From the NCBI GenBank assembly GCA_015178975.1, contig WHVD01000196.1, positions 1-64,000 of the forward strand: DNA of 64,000 nucleotides. Direction: 5' to 3'. The DNA is from Hysterangium stoloniferum. Lineage: Eukaryota; Basidiomycota; Agaricomycetes; Hysterangiales; Hysterangiaceae. The position numbers and the translations under genes were made by a program. This document shows, piece after piece, positions 1-11,967 of the stretch (the stretch's first letter is position 1; each line of letters opens with the position of its first letter). A model generated the notes under the pieces. It worked only from the letters and a program-made list of their open reading frames with translations, ran no database searches and was not told the DNA's origin.

Positions 1-3000
1 CCGAAGCGTCCGTATACAATCGGTAGGGCATCCCACTAACTGGATGTCCCAGCACTGGAGCTGATCCTAATGCGGTTTTAACATCCTCGTAAGCTCGGAC
101 ATGTTCAGCAGTCCACGTCCAGGGTGTTCCCTTTTTTAGGAGCGAGAATAAAGGGGACACCATCCATGAATAGAATGGTATATACGCTGAAAAGTAAAGG
201 ACCATTCCAAGGAACCGTTGTAGGTCAGAAACCTTAGTGGGTGGGGCCAGTTCCAATATAGCGTGAGCTTTTTCTTGGTGGGTTGAAAAACCCAACCTGG
301 ATACTTTATGACCCAATAACAATATCAAATTATATCCGATAAAACATTTCTTGGGAGAGAGAGTGATACTGGCCGAAGCGATAGCGCCAAGCACCTGATT
401 CAGGTGAAGCAAATGATCATCCCAGTTCTTAGAGAATATGACTATGTCATCGATGTAGACTAAACAAAAAATCCACAAGTAGGGTGCTAAAACTGTTTGC
501 ATGACGCGCTGAAATGTGGAGGGGCCGTTTCTGAGCCCGAATGGCATCCTTTTAAATTGCCACAGCCCTCTATGGGATCTAAAGGCTGTTTTGGGCTTAT
601 CGTCCTCCAACATTTCTAATTGAGTAAACCCGGCTAGCGCATCGAAAGAAGAAAGAACATTTGACCCCGACAGCGCCTGCATAATCTCCGATTGACGTGG
701 TAAAGGGAATTCGTCTGGAACAGTGAGATGATTAAGTTTCCGATAGTCGATGACCACCCGCAGTTTACCATTGCGATATACTACAAAGGCTGGCGCTCCC
801 CAGGGGCTTTTAGATGGCTCAATGACACCCTGTTTGAACCAGGTATCCATTTGCTCGTCTATAACTCTCCTATTGGCAGGGGACGAAGGGAACATAGGCA
901 TGGATATGGGCTGGGCTCCCTCTTTCAAGGGGACAGGGACTCTACATTCCACTTGCCCTAACCGTCCGTCGACTCCGAAAGTCTTAATGTTCTCAGTCAA
1001 AACTGATCTGAGATGTGGCAGGACCTCTGTTGGTATATCCAGTCCCAAATTGACTAACTTGTGAAGATCCTCTGAGGCAAATTTCTCATTATCAGCCACT
1101 GCAGCCGTCTTAGGACCAGGCGGTTCGAAATTGTCCGCAATCTCTGGTTCAACAGGTGGCTTAGGCCTCTCTGAGGTGACTTGACGGTCCTCCTCAAGTT
1201 GAGAGAGACTTTCGATAAGGTGTGCGATCTTGGTCACGCCTGCTACCATTAAACCTTTCTCCTCGAGTGACCTGGGCTTGTGAGCCCAATGAGCGGGGTC
1301 ATGAATTATCCCTATTGTCTCCCCTCGTCGGATAGTCTTAGGGGTTAGCGATGGATTGGCTAAAGGTACTGCCGCACTATTCCTTGAAATTGCCGTGATT
1401 GGTGTGGCTAATATCGAACCGTCCTCGTTTTGCAATACAATTCCTTCAACAATCCATTCATCGCCCTCTAGATCTTCAACAAAAATAGGCACTAGTCTGG
1501 CTGACTCTGGATCGATAGTGCAATCCTCCAAGGCTCGCGTGACTCTTTCAGTACACATACCTTTATCGGGGAGAGAGGTGAGTTTGGATTGCTCCTTCTC
1601 ATGCTTCCCAAAAGGGGCCTTATTGACGGTGAAGGTCAAAGGTTGAGGTTCCTTAGAAGAACTGGCTGGAATAAAACCCTGTCGTCCCGGGAGAATAAGT
1701 CTAGATCCCAACGGCTGATCTCTTAGAGTACCAATTTCATAATTAATATGGAAGTCTTCTCCTAAAAGAATTGGCACCGTCATTCCTCTAACGACATAGG
1801 TTTCTGCCGCGAACTTCAGTAACATTCCACTGTCGTCCTCCAGGTAAATAGGAATATTAACATATCCGATAACCTTAGCGTTACCCGTGAGCTGGATTAG
1901 ACATAACTTGAGTCCTTGTTTCAACTTATATATGCCCTGAAGCTCCTTGTAGAATTCCTCCGATATAAGGGAAAGATCCACTCCTGTGTCCATTCGAATT
2001 TTAACGCGTTCGGGTGAATCGGGAGTTCCTACATGACCGAAAACATGGAGTGCTGCAACTCCTATGCTAGAGTAACCACTGGGAGGATCCCGTTTTCGAT
2101 AAAGGATCATAGTATCCTCCTTCATCAGACGACTGGGATGAGGGTATTGGATTCGAGGCCTTTTACTTTCCTTGCGCAGGGACAAGCTTACATTCCTGTG
2201 CTCACTTCGGCAAGGAACATGCTTCGAAGGGGAATCCAATACTGGATCATTGTCGCTGTCCTCCGAATCCGAGTTCTCGTATGGTAGTAAATTGGGGGGG
2301 TTCCCGGGATCAAACAGGAAAGTGTCAACATCAGCTCCAGGCGAACAGAGCGAATTCGAACTGATTTGTTCGTGAGAATCTCCAGTCTGACAGTAGTTCT
2401 CGGTCAGGCCTTCAAGGTCCTGCCGATGAGCACTCAGCCGGTCTCCCTTTTCGAAGAAATCTGCAGCGAGTATGGATACATAAACTTCAGACAGAAGAGC
2501 TTCACCAGTCGTTCGATTTTCCTCCCTTACTAATTTGTCTCCGACTTGGAGCGCATAAATGGAAACAAAAGTCAATTCGTCATCAGAGCTATTTACTTGT
2601 CCTTGTATAGATAGTCTATGAACCGCTTCATATAACCTTTGCTCCTCAGCTTCCTCCGACATATCCTGTGCAGAGCATTTGTTGATAGAGACATAATGAG
2701 ACATTTTGCCAGCTTGAGGGCAGTCTATCTTAAAATGCTCCAGACTTCCGCATATCCAACATTCCTTGGTGGGTTTGACCGCGCTCTTCTTGTTACTCCT
2801 CTCGAAGAACATTTTTCCGTGATGCTTTCCCTGCATTGGATTAGCGACGTCAGGGACGGTCCTTCTCATTGAGCCACTCTCGTTAGTCTCACTAATGAGA
2901 ACCTGGTTAGGTGAAGGGAAGTCGTCGATGACTCTAAAATCGACTTCCTGACCCTCTGCTAACATTATGCGCAGTTTCTGGAACCTATAACGTTCCCAGT

Positions 3001-5786
3001 GTGTTTGAACCCAAGCATTAATCAGAGCTTCTTGCAGGTTATTAGCATAAGTCTGCAAACTCATGATATCGTCGATGGGTTGTCCTTGAAGAAGGTAGAG
3101 CCATTCCGTAGGCAGTGTGAGAATGAGTCTGCGTGTCTCATCTCCTCTGTCCTCGTGGAACCCGTACAGAAAGCGATAGAGTTTAACTCTCCATTGGATG
3201 TAGTGGATGGGTGTCTCGCGATCGTGACCAACTTGTCGAAATTTCATGGCTTCCCATTCTAAGGCCAGGGATTCACGCCAGTGAGTTCCAAGCAATCCTT
3301 CCACAATGCCCCAGAGAAATGACCCGTGAGATTGACTGAATTCAGTACGATGCTCACGGTCTAGGGTGCTCCACCAGACTTTAGTGTATCCCGTAAGTCG
3401 TCTTGGCAGAGCGAGTCCTAACATCACACTCAAAGAGTCTGATATCTCCGCAAGACTCATGATGTCCATGATATAGTCCAAGGCCTTGGATTGGGCTCCA
3501 TCGTATTCGGGGAGGTCAGACCATTTGATCTTGAGGTCGCTGGTGTTAAGAGTGATCTTCTTGTCCTTAGGTAAATCATCAATAAGCGCGCTGGCTTGAG
3601 ACCGCATCGGAGTTCGAAAAGGGGTGTTAGGCACTCTATTGTAGCGCTCCCCACGTCCCGAGTTCCCTCCTCGGTCTGAAGTGCTCGAACTCCTGGATGA
3701 ATCACTAGGGGGTCCTCCTGATGGCAAGAAGGGATTGGAAGTGATCGGCAGAGAATGGTGGGGACCATCTGGATTCAGTGATCCTCGACCAGCGACTGGG
3801 CCAGTTATACCCTCAGTGAACACTGTAGAGAAGGACGGTCGACCCTTGCTGGCAACTGATCGATTTCTGACAGTGGTCACCTCGTTCCTGACGTTAGGGC
3901 TGTTGGAAACTCTCTCAAACGCGATGTGAGAGCGAGGATCTCCCTGCAAAGGCGTGGGACCAGATTCCATCGCGATTCGTCTCTCCATCTCCATCGTGTT
4001 CAGGAGTCGACGCGGCTGAGGGTTGATGAAAGGGAGCACAGACCTCAATCCTCTTTTCTTGAAGGCATTCTATCACCTGCATCCTCAAGTGCAGCGGAAA
4101 GTCCTCCATTATCACAGGACGGTTGAGAGAAGATAGGAAACGAGTATCTGGAGACCCATTTAGGTTGCGAACGAACGAATCAGTCGTGGAGATAGGCGAA
4201 TCGGGGACCTGAATCAAGGGGTTATAGGGGAGGAGTACCTCTAAAACCATTTTATCGAGTCTTCTTTGATTTCGTCTCAGCCAACCCCTTAGAGTGAAGT
4301 ATGCAAACGGCAGATTTGGCGTGACTCCATTGAGAGACTCCTCCAACATGCAGATGTACATGTACTGGTAGTCAACCTTAGGCACAACATGATCTCCGCC
4401 GAGCAGGACGTGCAGGATCTGCAATGCATCATCATGCGTACGAAGTGCCTCAAGGAAGAGAGAAAACACCTCCTGCTTGAGAATTCTTCTTCCTCCTTCC
4501 GTAGCGGTAGTCACCTCATTTGACCATTCGGGAATCGATCGGGTCAAGTCCTCGAGGTTCCCTGGTCGCGTGAATAAGTCTCACGCCGATAAGATCGCTT
4601 GGTAACGACCCAACCAAACTGCTACAGTCACTGGTAAAATGGGGTAATCCGTATTGTACTCCTCTACAAAGGGGGTAACCAGATCCTCGGAGATTTGATC
4701 AGTGTAGTCATTGTACATCGATGGGCTGAGCATAAATCATACGACCTCCGAGGAACTGCTTGAGGATAACCTGTCTCGGAGGGAACCTGAGAACAGGCGA
4801 GAGTGCTCGACCAGGCTCAACGTTGGCTCCAGGGGCATTCGACTGCCCGAGTGATGAGCGTTCTTCAGGTGGGTCGGGTGGAATGTTCATTGACGAATCT
4901 GCTACTACTCTGGAAGGATCCTCCAGAGGAGTTGATCCTTGGAGAGTCGACGAAGACTTCCTCAAAGTGACGTTACGGGGTGGTTCCAAATCAGCGGATT
5001 TTTGACGAGGCATGGAGCTACTCGGAGCTGATGAAGACCTAGGTGTTTGGTTCTTGCCCGTAGTCATTCGCATGTTCGAGTTTTAGTAGTCCAATAATAA
5101 GATCTTTCTTCGTAGGAAAAGAACGGTCCGGCCCGGATCACCACTGTGAAGAGTCGATAGATTCTGACTGTTCAATATATGAAGTATAGCATTTATTCAA
5201 CTACTACTAACAGGTATTGACCGTTCAGTACAATACCGTAGATTACTAGACTGGCCGTACTAGTAAGGAGACACGCAACGTGTCACAAGAGCAACTGTAC
5301 AGTTGCTCTTGACGGCTAGAATGAAGAATGAAAGAGTTGACCTTCACGGTACAACTCGTAGCTAGATGTAAGATAGATAATCAACGAGAGGCCGAATATC
5401 TAAAGTAAAGGGATAATAGCGCAAGTTGACTATAATGTCGATGAGCGCAAAGACCTTAGAGTGGAACTCGACCTTCGCGGTTTGAGTCCAAAGTCTGTGA
5501 GTATGCGAGAGAACACTACCTTTATAGGTAGTTGAGACGTTACCCTTGACACCTCTCGCTATTCGACGTCTGGGTCGTTTACGAGGTGGTGTCTGTTGGG
5601 TAAAAAGTGTCTATTGTTTGGCACCGAGAGTGCCCATACGTATACACAAAGCTTCGAACTACAAAATAAGGGTATGCTCGAAATATAGAAAGAATGTAAA
5701 TGAAGAAAATAAAAAGAAAATAATAAAGTACTATAATCCAACTATTATTCCTTAGTCCAATTATGCATATATGCATACCCTTCACA
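1..5786 (-). mobile_element. Ty3/Gypsy element Gy1, copy A (5' part; runs off the left edge)
   Basis: Gypsy-type LTR retroelement read on the minus strand, from its 5' LTR (5145-5786) through gag to reverse transcriptase at the left edge. Visible parts on the minus strand: a Ser/Pro-rich Gag start near 5073-4708, Gag body about 4547-2640 with a CCHC-type knuckle near 2640-2760, an aspartic protease with a DTG motif near 1990-2005, and RT with a YIDD box near 440-470, followed by the start of RNase H near position 1. Integrase and the second LTR lie outside the window. No long frame spans the protease-RT region, so the copy is a broken fossil with many breaks. Its 5' end interrupts the chromodomain remnant at 5787. 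Confidence 0.85.
5145..5786 (-). repeat. 5' LTR of Gy1 copy A (642 bp)
   Basis: Begins TGTGAAGGGTATG and ends CTCTTCACA on the minus strand. Three more copies lie in the window (7271-7911, 11968-12587, 37808-38443). It holds a perfect 26-bp palindrome at 5286-5311 and hairpins with 7-bp stems at 5213-5237 and 5243-5266. Confidence 0.9.
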
Positions 5787-6000
5787 GAGCTACTCGAGAA
5801 TCCTCAGGAACTTGATCGTAACGATGAGGAGTACGAAGTAGAAGCTATAGTAGGGCACAAAAAGCATCGAAATCGACTCCTTTTCCAAGTTCAATGGAAA
5901 GGATATGGACTGGAAGAGGACACCTGGTTAAATGGCAATGACCTTTGTAATGCCCCCGCTCTTCTCAGAGCTTACAAAACTATTTATCGAATATAATGAT
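5787..6000 (+). mobile_element. Chromodomain remnant of another Gypsy (chromovirus) element
   Basis: A 71-residue plus-strand frame ends in a stop at 5998. It encodes a chromodomain: YEVEAIVGHKKHR, then LLFQVQWKGYG and EEDTWL, the usual order of beta strands and aromatic-cage residues. In chromoviruses this domain sits at the C-terminus of Pol after integrase. The upstream part is cut by insertion of Gy1 copy A. The family cannot be named from so little, but it is not Gy2 or Gy3, whose chromodomains differ clearly. Confidence 0.75.
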
Positions 6001-7270
6001 CATTTTATCTTCTCACGATGACAACACTGTTTATTTACTTCTAACTCTACCCTTCACTATTCATCCCCCTCAGCTTTTCACCTCAACAACCAAGCAGAGC
6101 TTGAAATTACTATAAAATACATAAATTCGCTAAAGAAAATTTCATCCCCCTGTCTCTTCCCTCCACGTCAACCTCTCAAATCAGTACACTATGTCACAGG
6201 AACAACAACCCAAACCCAAGTTCCCCAACTTCAAAAGAATACTGCGACCCCAACCTATTAATACTTCTACCATGTCGTCTTGTACTAAAAAAGTCAAGCA
6301 CTGCATGGTGTAAAGGGTCGAGTAGTTTACCACTCAATGTGTGATTGTTATCGACTAACAATAGTACAAAGTACAATCAACTAGTATGTCACAACCGTCA
6401 CATGTCATATTGTCACAAACATTCAAAGGTAACTTTCGACAACTCTTCAACCTATCAAATTCAACTCGACAAAACTGAACATTATTCGACACCATCAAAA
6501 CTCTTTCGACAAGTCTCATTTCGATGTCATATATGATTTTATAATTAGTTCATAACATAGTCATAACGATACAACGAAAAGCATAAAAGGGCTATGAAAG
6601 GAGCGAGGGAAATCAGTCGAAATATCTGTATATTAGTGATATTAGTAATCTATCTTGTCGTAACTTCTTTGACAAATACTTCTGTGAGTTCTCACGACTG
6701 GTATAGCCTCTTACTTCATCAACAGGGCGAATATATACTTCGTAGTTGATAGAATATTATTTGGCTTATCGAAGAATAATCGATTCGTGACATAGTAGTT
6801 ATAGGTAGTCAAGATGTAGATTACGATTGACCTTTACGGTGTGATCAATAGATAATTACAAGGGTGGATCAACCTTATGGTGCGATCCGACTGTGTAACT
6901 AGCTGGGCCGATGGCCAAGTAGATGAGAGAAAGTATATATTGTGAGAGAGAGAGAATATCCTAAGAAAGGGGGCTACAATAGATATTCTTACCACGCGAA
7001 GCAAGAACTTGAAGTCGAGTCAAATAGTAGTAACTAACTTCGACTGTTACAGTGCGAAGTGTAGTTACTGCTGATCTGGGAAGAGAGATAGAGTGAAGGT
7101 TAGTTTTAGACAAGACTCCGAACCAGTACTTGCATGTGCAGGTGATGGTTGTCGGGGTTGAAAAGTGTCTAAGTTTCTCACGTGTGACTACTACTGTGAC
7201 ATGCGTGTACTTCTTGTGGGCTAGAGTGCCCACAAGCATACATGGACCCTCAAACTAATAAAAAGGGTTA
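6001..7270. other. No gene seen; decayed 3' flank and probable old LTR
   Basis: I find no credible gene. From about 6780 to 7270 the sequence resembles the Gy1/F type of LTR in minus orientation: an AAAAGTGTCT block near 7160, a GTGCCCACAAGCAT block near 7230, and hairpins at 6866-6888 (GGATC..GATCC) and 7037-7060 (ACTTCG..CGAAGT). Its right end is cut by the Gy1 copy at 7271. The 3' LTR of the chromodomain element should also lie here, but I cannot place its ends. Confidence 0.4.
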
Positions 7271-7911
7271 TGTGAAGGGTATGCATATATGCATAATTGG
7301 ACTAAGGAATAATAGTTGGATTATAGTACTTTATTATTTACTTTTTATTTTCTTCATTTACATTCTTTCTATATTTCGAGCATATCCTTATTTTGTAGTT
7401 CGAAGCTTTGTGTATACGTATGGGCACTCTCGGCGCCAAACAATAGACACTTTTTACCCAACAGACACCACCTCGTAAACGACCCAGACGTCGAATAGCG
7501 AGGTGTCAAGGGTAACATCTCAACTACCTATAAAGGTAGTGTTCTCTCGCATACTAACAGACTTTGGACTCAAACCGTGAAGGTCAAGTTCCACTCTAAG
7601 GTCTTTGCACTCGTCAACATTATAGTCGACTCGTGCTATTATCCCTTTACTTTAGATATTCAGCCTTTCGTTGATTATCTATCTTACGTCTAGCTACGAG
7701 TTGTACCGTGAAGGTCAACTCTTTCATTCTTCATTCTAGCCGTCAAGAGCAACTGTACAGTTGCTCTTGTGACACGTTGCGTGTCTCCTTACTAGTACGG
7801 CCAGTCTAGTAATCTACGGTATTGTACTGAATGGTCAATACCTGCTAGTAGTAGTTGAATAAACGCTATACTTCATATATTGAACGGTCAGAATCTATCG
7901 ACTCTTCACAG
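7271..7911 (+). repeat. 5' LTR of Gy1 copy B (641 bp)
   Basis: Nearly identical to the reverse complement of 5145-5786, with TG..CA ends, the same 26-bp palindrome (7745-7770) and the same leader after the LTR. Confidence 0.9.
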
Positions 7912-8461
7912 TGGTGATCCGGGCCGGACCGTTCTTTTCCTACAAAGAAAGATCTTATTATTGGACTACTAAAACTCGAACACGCGAATGACTATGGGCA
8001 AGAACCAAACACCTAGGTCATCATCAGCTCTGAGTAGCTCCATGCCTCGTCAAAAATCCGCTAATTTGGAACCACCCCGTAACGTCACTTTGAGGAAGTC
8101 TTCGTCGACTCTCCAAGGATCAACTCCTCTGGAGGATCCTTCCAGAGTAGTAGCAGATTCGTCAATGAACATTCCACCCGACCCACCTGAAGAACGCTCA
8201 TCACTCGGGCAGTTGAACGCCCCTGGAGCCAACGTTGAGCCTGGTCGAGCACCCTCACCTGTTCTCAGGTTCTCTCCGAGACAGGTTATCCTCAAGCAGT
8301 TCCTCGGAGGTCATATGATTTATGCTCAGCCCATCGACTTACAATGGGATATGTACTACACCGATCGAATCTCCGAGGATCTGGTTACCCCCTTAGTAGA
8401 GGAGTACAATACGGATTACCCCATTTTACCAGTGACTGTAGCAGTGTGGTTAGGTCATTAC
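7271..8461 (+). mobile_element. Gy1 copy B, 5' LTR plus start of gag (truncated)
   Basis: A full 5' LTR (7271-7911, TGTGAAGGG..CTCTTCACA) is followed by the same leader as copy A and the start of Gag (ATG near 7988) with the Ser/Pro-rich N-terminus seen in copy A. The element stops at 8461, where a Copia LTR begins. Nothing downstream of the Gag start belongs to it. Broken fossil, 5' fragment only. Confidence 0.85.
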
Positions 8462-8712
8462 TGTTAAAGGCATAGAAAAGAATTGACCCAGCCTGGGATT
8501 GAACCAAGGACCTCCTGGCTTTATATGCAGGTGCTCTTAACCACTGAGCTACTGGACCTATAGTCTAGTATTATATGATGGATTATATATACATATATAT
8601 AAGGACTTATGTTGCCAACTTGTGCTCTTATAACAGTTTATATAACTGATGGCAAACCTGGGTCTTATAACAGTCTGTCACATATAGATATTGTATTTTC
8701 CCATTTCTAACA
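8462..8712 (-). repeat. LTR type X (251 bp) at the 3' end of Cop1
   Basis: Begins TGTTAGAAATGGG and ends ATGCCTTTAACA on the minus strand, preceded by a purine-rich tract. A near-identical copy forms one end of the 655-bp insertion at 20229-20883. It carries AT-rich TATATA repeats and a tRNA-like gene. Confidence 0.8.
8484..8558 (-). tRNA. tRNA-like sequence inside LTR X (not a normal tRNA gene)
   Basis: On the minus strand a cloverleaf can be drawn: acceptor GGTCCAG/CTGGGTC, A box TAGCTCAGTGG, T arm CTTGG/CCAGG with B box GGTTCAATCC, and a TTTT stretch soon after. The anticodon loop has about one base too many and the adjacent stem pair is mismatched, so no anticodon can be assigned safely. 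An isoleucine (TAT) tRNA ancestor is a guess. Likely a tRNA-derived internal Pol III promoter within an LTR. Confidence 0.6.
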
Positions 8713-11063
8713 CCATCTCCCACCGGATTTGGTTCCTGTGGAGCTCCCACCTGATTAGGCTGGGCTCCCACCTGAATAGACCTAGAGGGTCCAGGAATAA
8801 ACAAATCAATAAATTGTGGAGTATCAGGAAGAACATCAGGAGCAGTAGGAGTAGAAGGTATGGCAGGTTTAGACAAGCCTGGTAAGACTCTCTCATCAAA
8901 AACAGCATTATTACTGATAATAGTCTTCTTAGTCAAGGGATTGTAAAACATCCAACCCTTATAATCTGGAGGATATCCAATAAAGACACATTTCTGTGTA
9001 TGAGAGCCAAGTCCAATACGTTGATCCTTCTGTACATGCACATAAGCAGTACAGCCAAATACCCTAAGATGTGATACTTCTGGTTTCCTACTATGCCAGA
9101 CAGTATAAGGCACAGAATGCTTAAGAGCAGTGGTAGGTGAGCAGTTGCGCACATGAGTAATGGCAATGACAGCATGTCCCCAGAATGAGGGAGGGAGGTG
9201 GGATTCAGCCATAATTGAAGTAGCCCCTTCTTCCAATGTTCTGTTGAAGCGTTCAGCAACCCCATTCTGATGTGGTTCATTCCACACAGTATGCTGCCGG
9301 CTGATGCCAGCAGTGGAAAGGAAGGTATCAAACTCCTTAGACATATATTCTCCACCCTTGTCATCTCTGAATATCTTGATCTTCTGACCAAGCAAGTTCT
9401 CCACTTTAGCCTTATATTGCTTAAATGCCTGAAAGGCATCACTCTTATTTTTGAGTAATGCAATCGAAGGATAGCGTGAGGCATCATCAATGAAAGTGAT
9501 CCAGTAGCGAAACCCTTCCACAGTTTGTGTAGGCAAGGGACCATGAACATCACTGTGAATGAGTGCAAGTGGTTTAGTATAGTGTGTTGTTGCTATTTTA
9601 TTAATCACTCTGTTCTGTTTTCCAGCCAAACAAGGTTCACAAATAGGATCAGGAGATGTGTGAGAGTCAATCTTTATCCCACCAACCAAATCACCTTTGA
9701 GGAGCTTCTGGATATCGGCATGATTGAGATGATTAAAGCGACGATGCCAAAGTGTGGAGTCCAAGGGACAGGTTGTAACAAGACCCGCATAATCCGTCAT
9801 AGGTACCGTCATTCCATCCAAATAGGCCTGGTTATGTTCATTGACTGTGGCAGTGAAACGCAAGACCTTTCTCAAATAGAAAGACATGGTGGAATGAAAG
9901 ATAGAGACATGGAAATTCTTTCTCTTTGTCAAATACAAGACGGAGAGGAGGTTACTTGTGAGATGGGGAACATGGAGAACCCTTTCAAACTCTATTATTA
10001 CATTTCCATTCCCTTTAGGCTTAAACCGCACTGCTCCTATCCCTGCAGACATAACTATTTGTCCATTTGCAACTTGGATAGGTGTTTGAAATGGGGTATA
10101 ACTTGAAAACCAATGACGATGGGGAGTCATGTGCGAAGAAGCACCTGTGTCAGCAGTCCAGTCAGAACTAGCATTGACAAGGAGAGCACAAGATGGATCG
10201 GTAGAGTCAGGGATAGAAACACTTGCATTTCCAGCACTCTCTGGTTTCTTCTCCTCTGATACCTTGTCAGACGCATTAGCTTTGTCAGCTTTAGCAGTCT
10301 TTCTTTCTTTATACTCCTTTTTCTTCTGCTCAACTTTGGCCTTTGCCTGTTTCTGTGCATTTGCATACTCGTAACAATTGTCTTGGGTGTGGCTGGAACC
10401 ATTGCAGAATGTGCAAGGAACTTTACCAAAAGTGTTGGAAGTCTTTGACACAATTTTGTTCGCCATCTCTAAACTTCTGGCAGACTGCAAACTCTCTTGT
10501 GATGCAAAGTGAGTTTTGACATCAGAGAATGTGATAGCAGTATTCATCATTAAAGATGAAGTCCACACAGAGTCAGATTCAGGCAGAGAACGAAGTAAAG
10601 TGAGAGCAGCAAGCTCATCATCCAGCATGGCAAGAGTGTACCCCTTTGGACGCAAGTTCTGGACATGTGCACAAACCTTGTCAACACGACTCATTAATGA
10701 AGTCAGAGATTCATCAGGTTCCTTCCGAATATTAAAGAGGTCATTGTAGGCACTAAAACGAACTGCAGGGAGTTGTTTATTATGTGCCTTTTCAATTTTA
10801 GACCACATATCATCAGGACCGTCATCAATGTCAACATGGGTGCACTGTGTAGGTCCAAGAGAGCGCCATATAATACCAGCTGCTTTATTGGAGCGTTCCA
10901 ACCAGGCAGACTGTAAACTAGTATCACTAGGTTGTTTTTCTTTGCCAGTGGCAATAGAGAGACAGTTCTCCATACGCAAAAGACCAATTACATCATGTCT
11001 CCAATCCTCATAATTATTCTCTTCCAATATGACACTACGTTTGTAAGTATCACTGGATACCAT
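8628..11063 (-). pseudogene. Copia Gag-protease-integrase frame of Cop1 (no RT)
   Basis: An 811-codon frame in order: UBN2-type Gag, CCHC knuckle (CTFCNGSSHTQDNCYEY), aspartic protease ([14 protein letters not shown]), GAG-pre-integrase (LWHRRFNHLNH), then the integrase core with FIDDAS, DDKGGEY and HQNGVAERFNRT. It ends before reverse transcriptase; the last codons run into LTR X. The product would be the first half of a Copia polyprotein. Related to, but clearly diverged from, the Cop2 protein at 26002. Confidence 0.85.
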
Positions 11064-11662
11064 GACACGTCAATATCCACCAAGAATTTAACTTAAAAAG
11101 AACTAAGTAATTGGACTCGCAGTTGTAACACCGCCTTGCTCAACAGGGTTACCATGATATTGCAAGGAAGGTAAAAACAAAGGCCCACTGAAGAGCACAA
11201 TGCCAACAGTTCAAGTTCAATGTATCTAAAAGACCGTGTTAAAAGGGAAAATGACATGGCACAGACCCAGATGATACTGTGAAGTGCTTGAGGTGTGAGA
11301 GAAGAGTGTGACTGGAGAGAGAGGTGACAGGGTGTGACAGGGTGAGTCACAAGGGTGATAAAAATGAAGTTGCCCAAAAAAGGGAAATTGAGCGACGACA
11401 AGCGATTTGGAGCGTGGGAATATATTTCCTTTTATGGACACAGCGCCTAAATGGGCCAAAAATGCGCACAATCACAGGTGTGAGATGTGAGTCGAAAAAG
11501 CGACCAAATCAGGCCAAAATCCAAGGAGATATAACCAAAATAAAATCCAAACGCAATGTAGAGTGTTTTGGACAAGTAGAAGTTGTCAGAAAAGATGTGC
11601 AAAGTGATGGATTGCGCAGATGACAACTGGATGTACCGGTTTAGAAGCCGGGGCCCATAACC
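11064..11662 (-). other. Leader of Cop1 with initiator-Met half-tRNA primer site
   Basis: This stretch lies between the LTR Y end and the Gag start. At 11651-11662 the minus strand reads GGTTATGGGCCC, complementary to the anticodon arm of initiator tRNA-Met, the primer type used by many Copia elements. The same site follows the Cop2 LTR at 25760. No other gene seen. Confidence 0.6.
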
Positions 11663-11967
11663 TGTTGAAACAGTTGAACAACTCTTAACAAACACCTTGT
11701 GAGTGTGAGGAAAGTAAACACTAAGTGTATTCAACTGTGAAATAACTACATACCTGTGAGTGTGAGGAAAGTAAACACTAAGGAGACTTTCCCACACCCA
11801 CAGCGAAGTATGCTACAGGGTGCTTACCTAAGCACCTACACATCAGTTACCTTACTAGGTAACTCACTCAATACTGCACCTACAGTGCTGGGAAAAATAT
11901 TACAAATATCAGAAAAATATAGGGAACATCATAGACTATGTAAGAGCTGTAATATCATACTCTAACA
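11663..11967 (-). repeat. LTR type Y (305 bp), 5' LTR of Cop1
   Basis: Begins TGTTAGAGTATG and ends TTTCAACA on the minus strand, directly before the primer site. It contains a direct repeat of about 27 bp (GTGAGTGTGAGGAAAGTAAA.. at about 11698 and 11755). Confidence 0.65.

Larger units (their letters stand above)
8462..11967 (-). mobile_element. Ty1/Copia element Cop1 with non-matching ends, internally shortened
   Basis: Minus-strand Copia element. From 5' to 3' on that strand: LTR type Y (11663-11967), a primer site matching the anticodon half of initiator tRNA-Met (about 11651-11662), a leader, a Gag-protease-integrase frame (11063 down to about 8713), then LTR type X (8462-8712). The two LTRs are unrelated and no target duplication flanks the unit. 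The RT and RNase H part is absent, so it is a defective fossil. It joins a Gag fragment of Gy1 on the left to a truncated Gy1 LTR on the right, which suggests recombination between two Copia copies rather than one insertion. Confidence 0.75.

Noticed and set aside
6386-7265. A clean 3' LTR of the chromodomain element
   Set aside because: No second copy in the window fixes its ends; only the LTR-like hairpins are visible.
8484-8558. Functional host tRNA gene
   Set aside because: The anticodon loop is too long and the adjacent pair mismatched; it recurs as part of LTR X.
11324-11623. 99-codon frame upstream of Cop1 Gag
   Set aside because: It lies in the element leader, antisense to it, with no recognisable domain.
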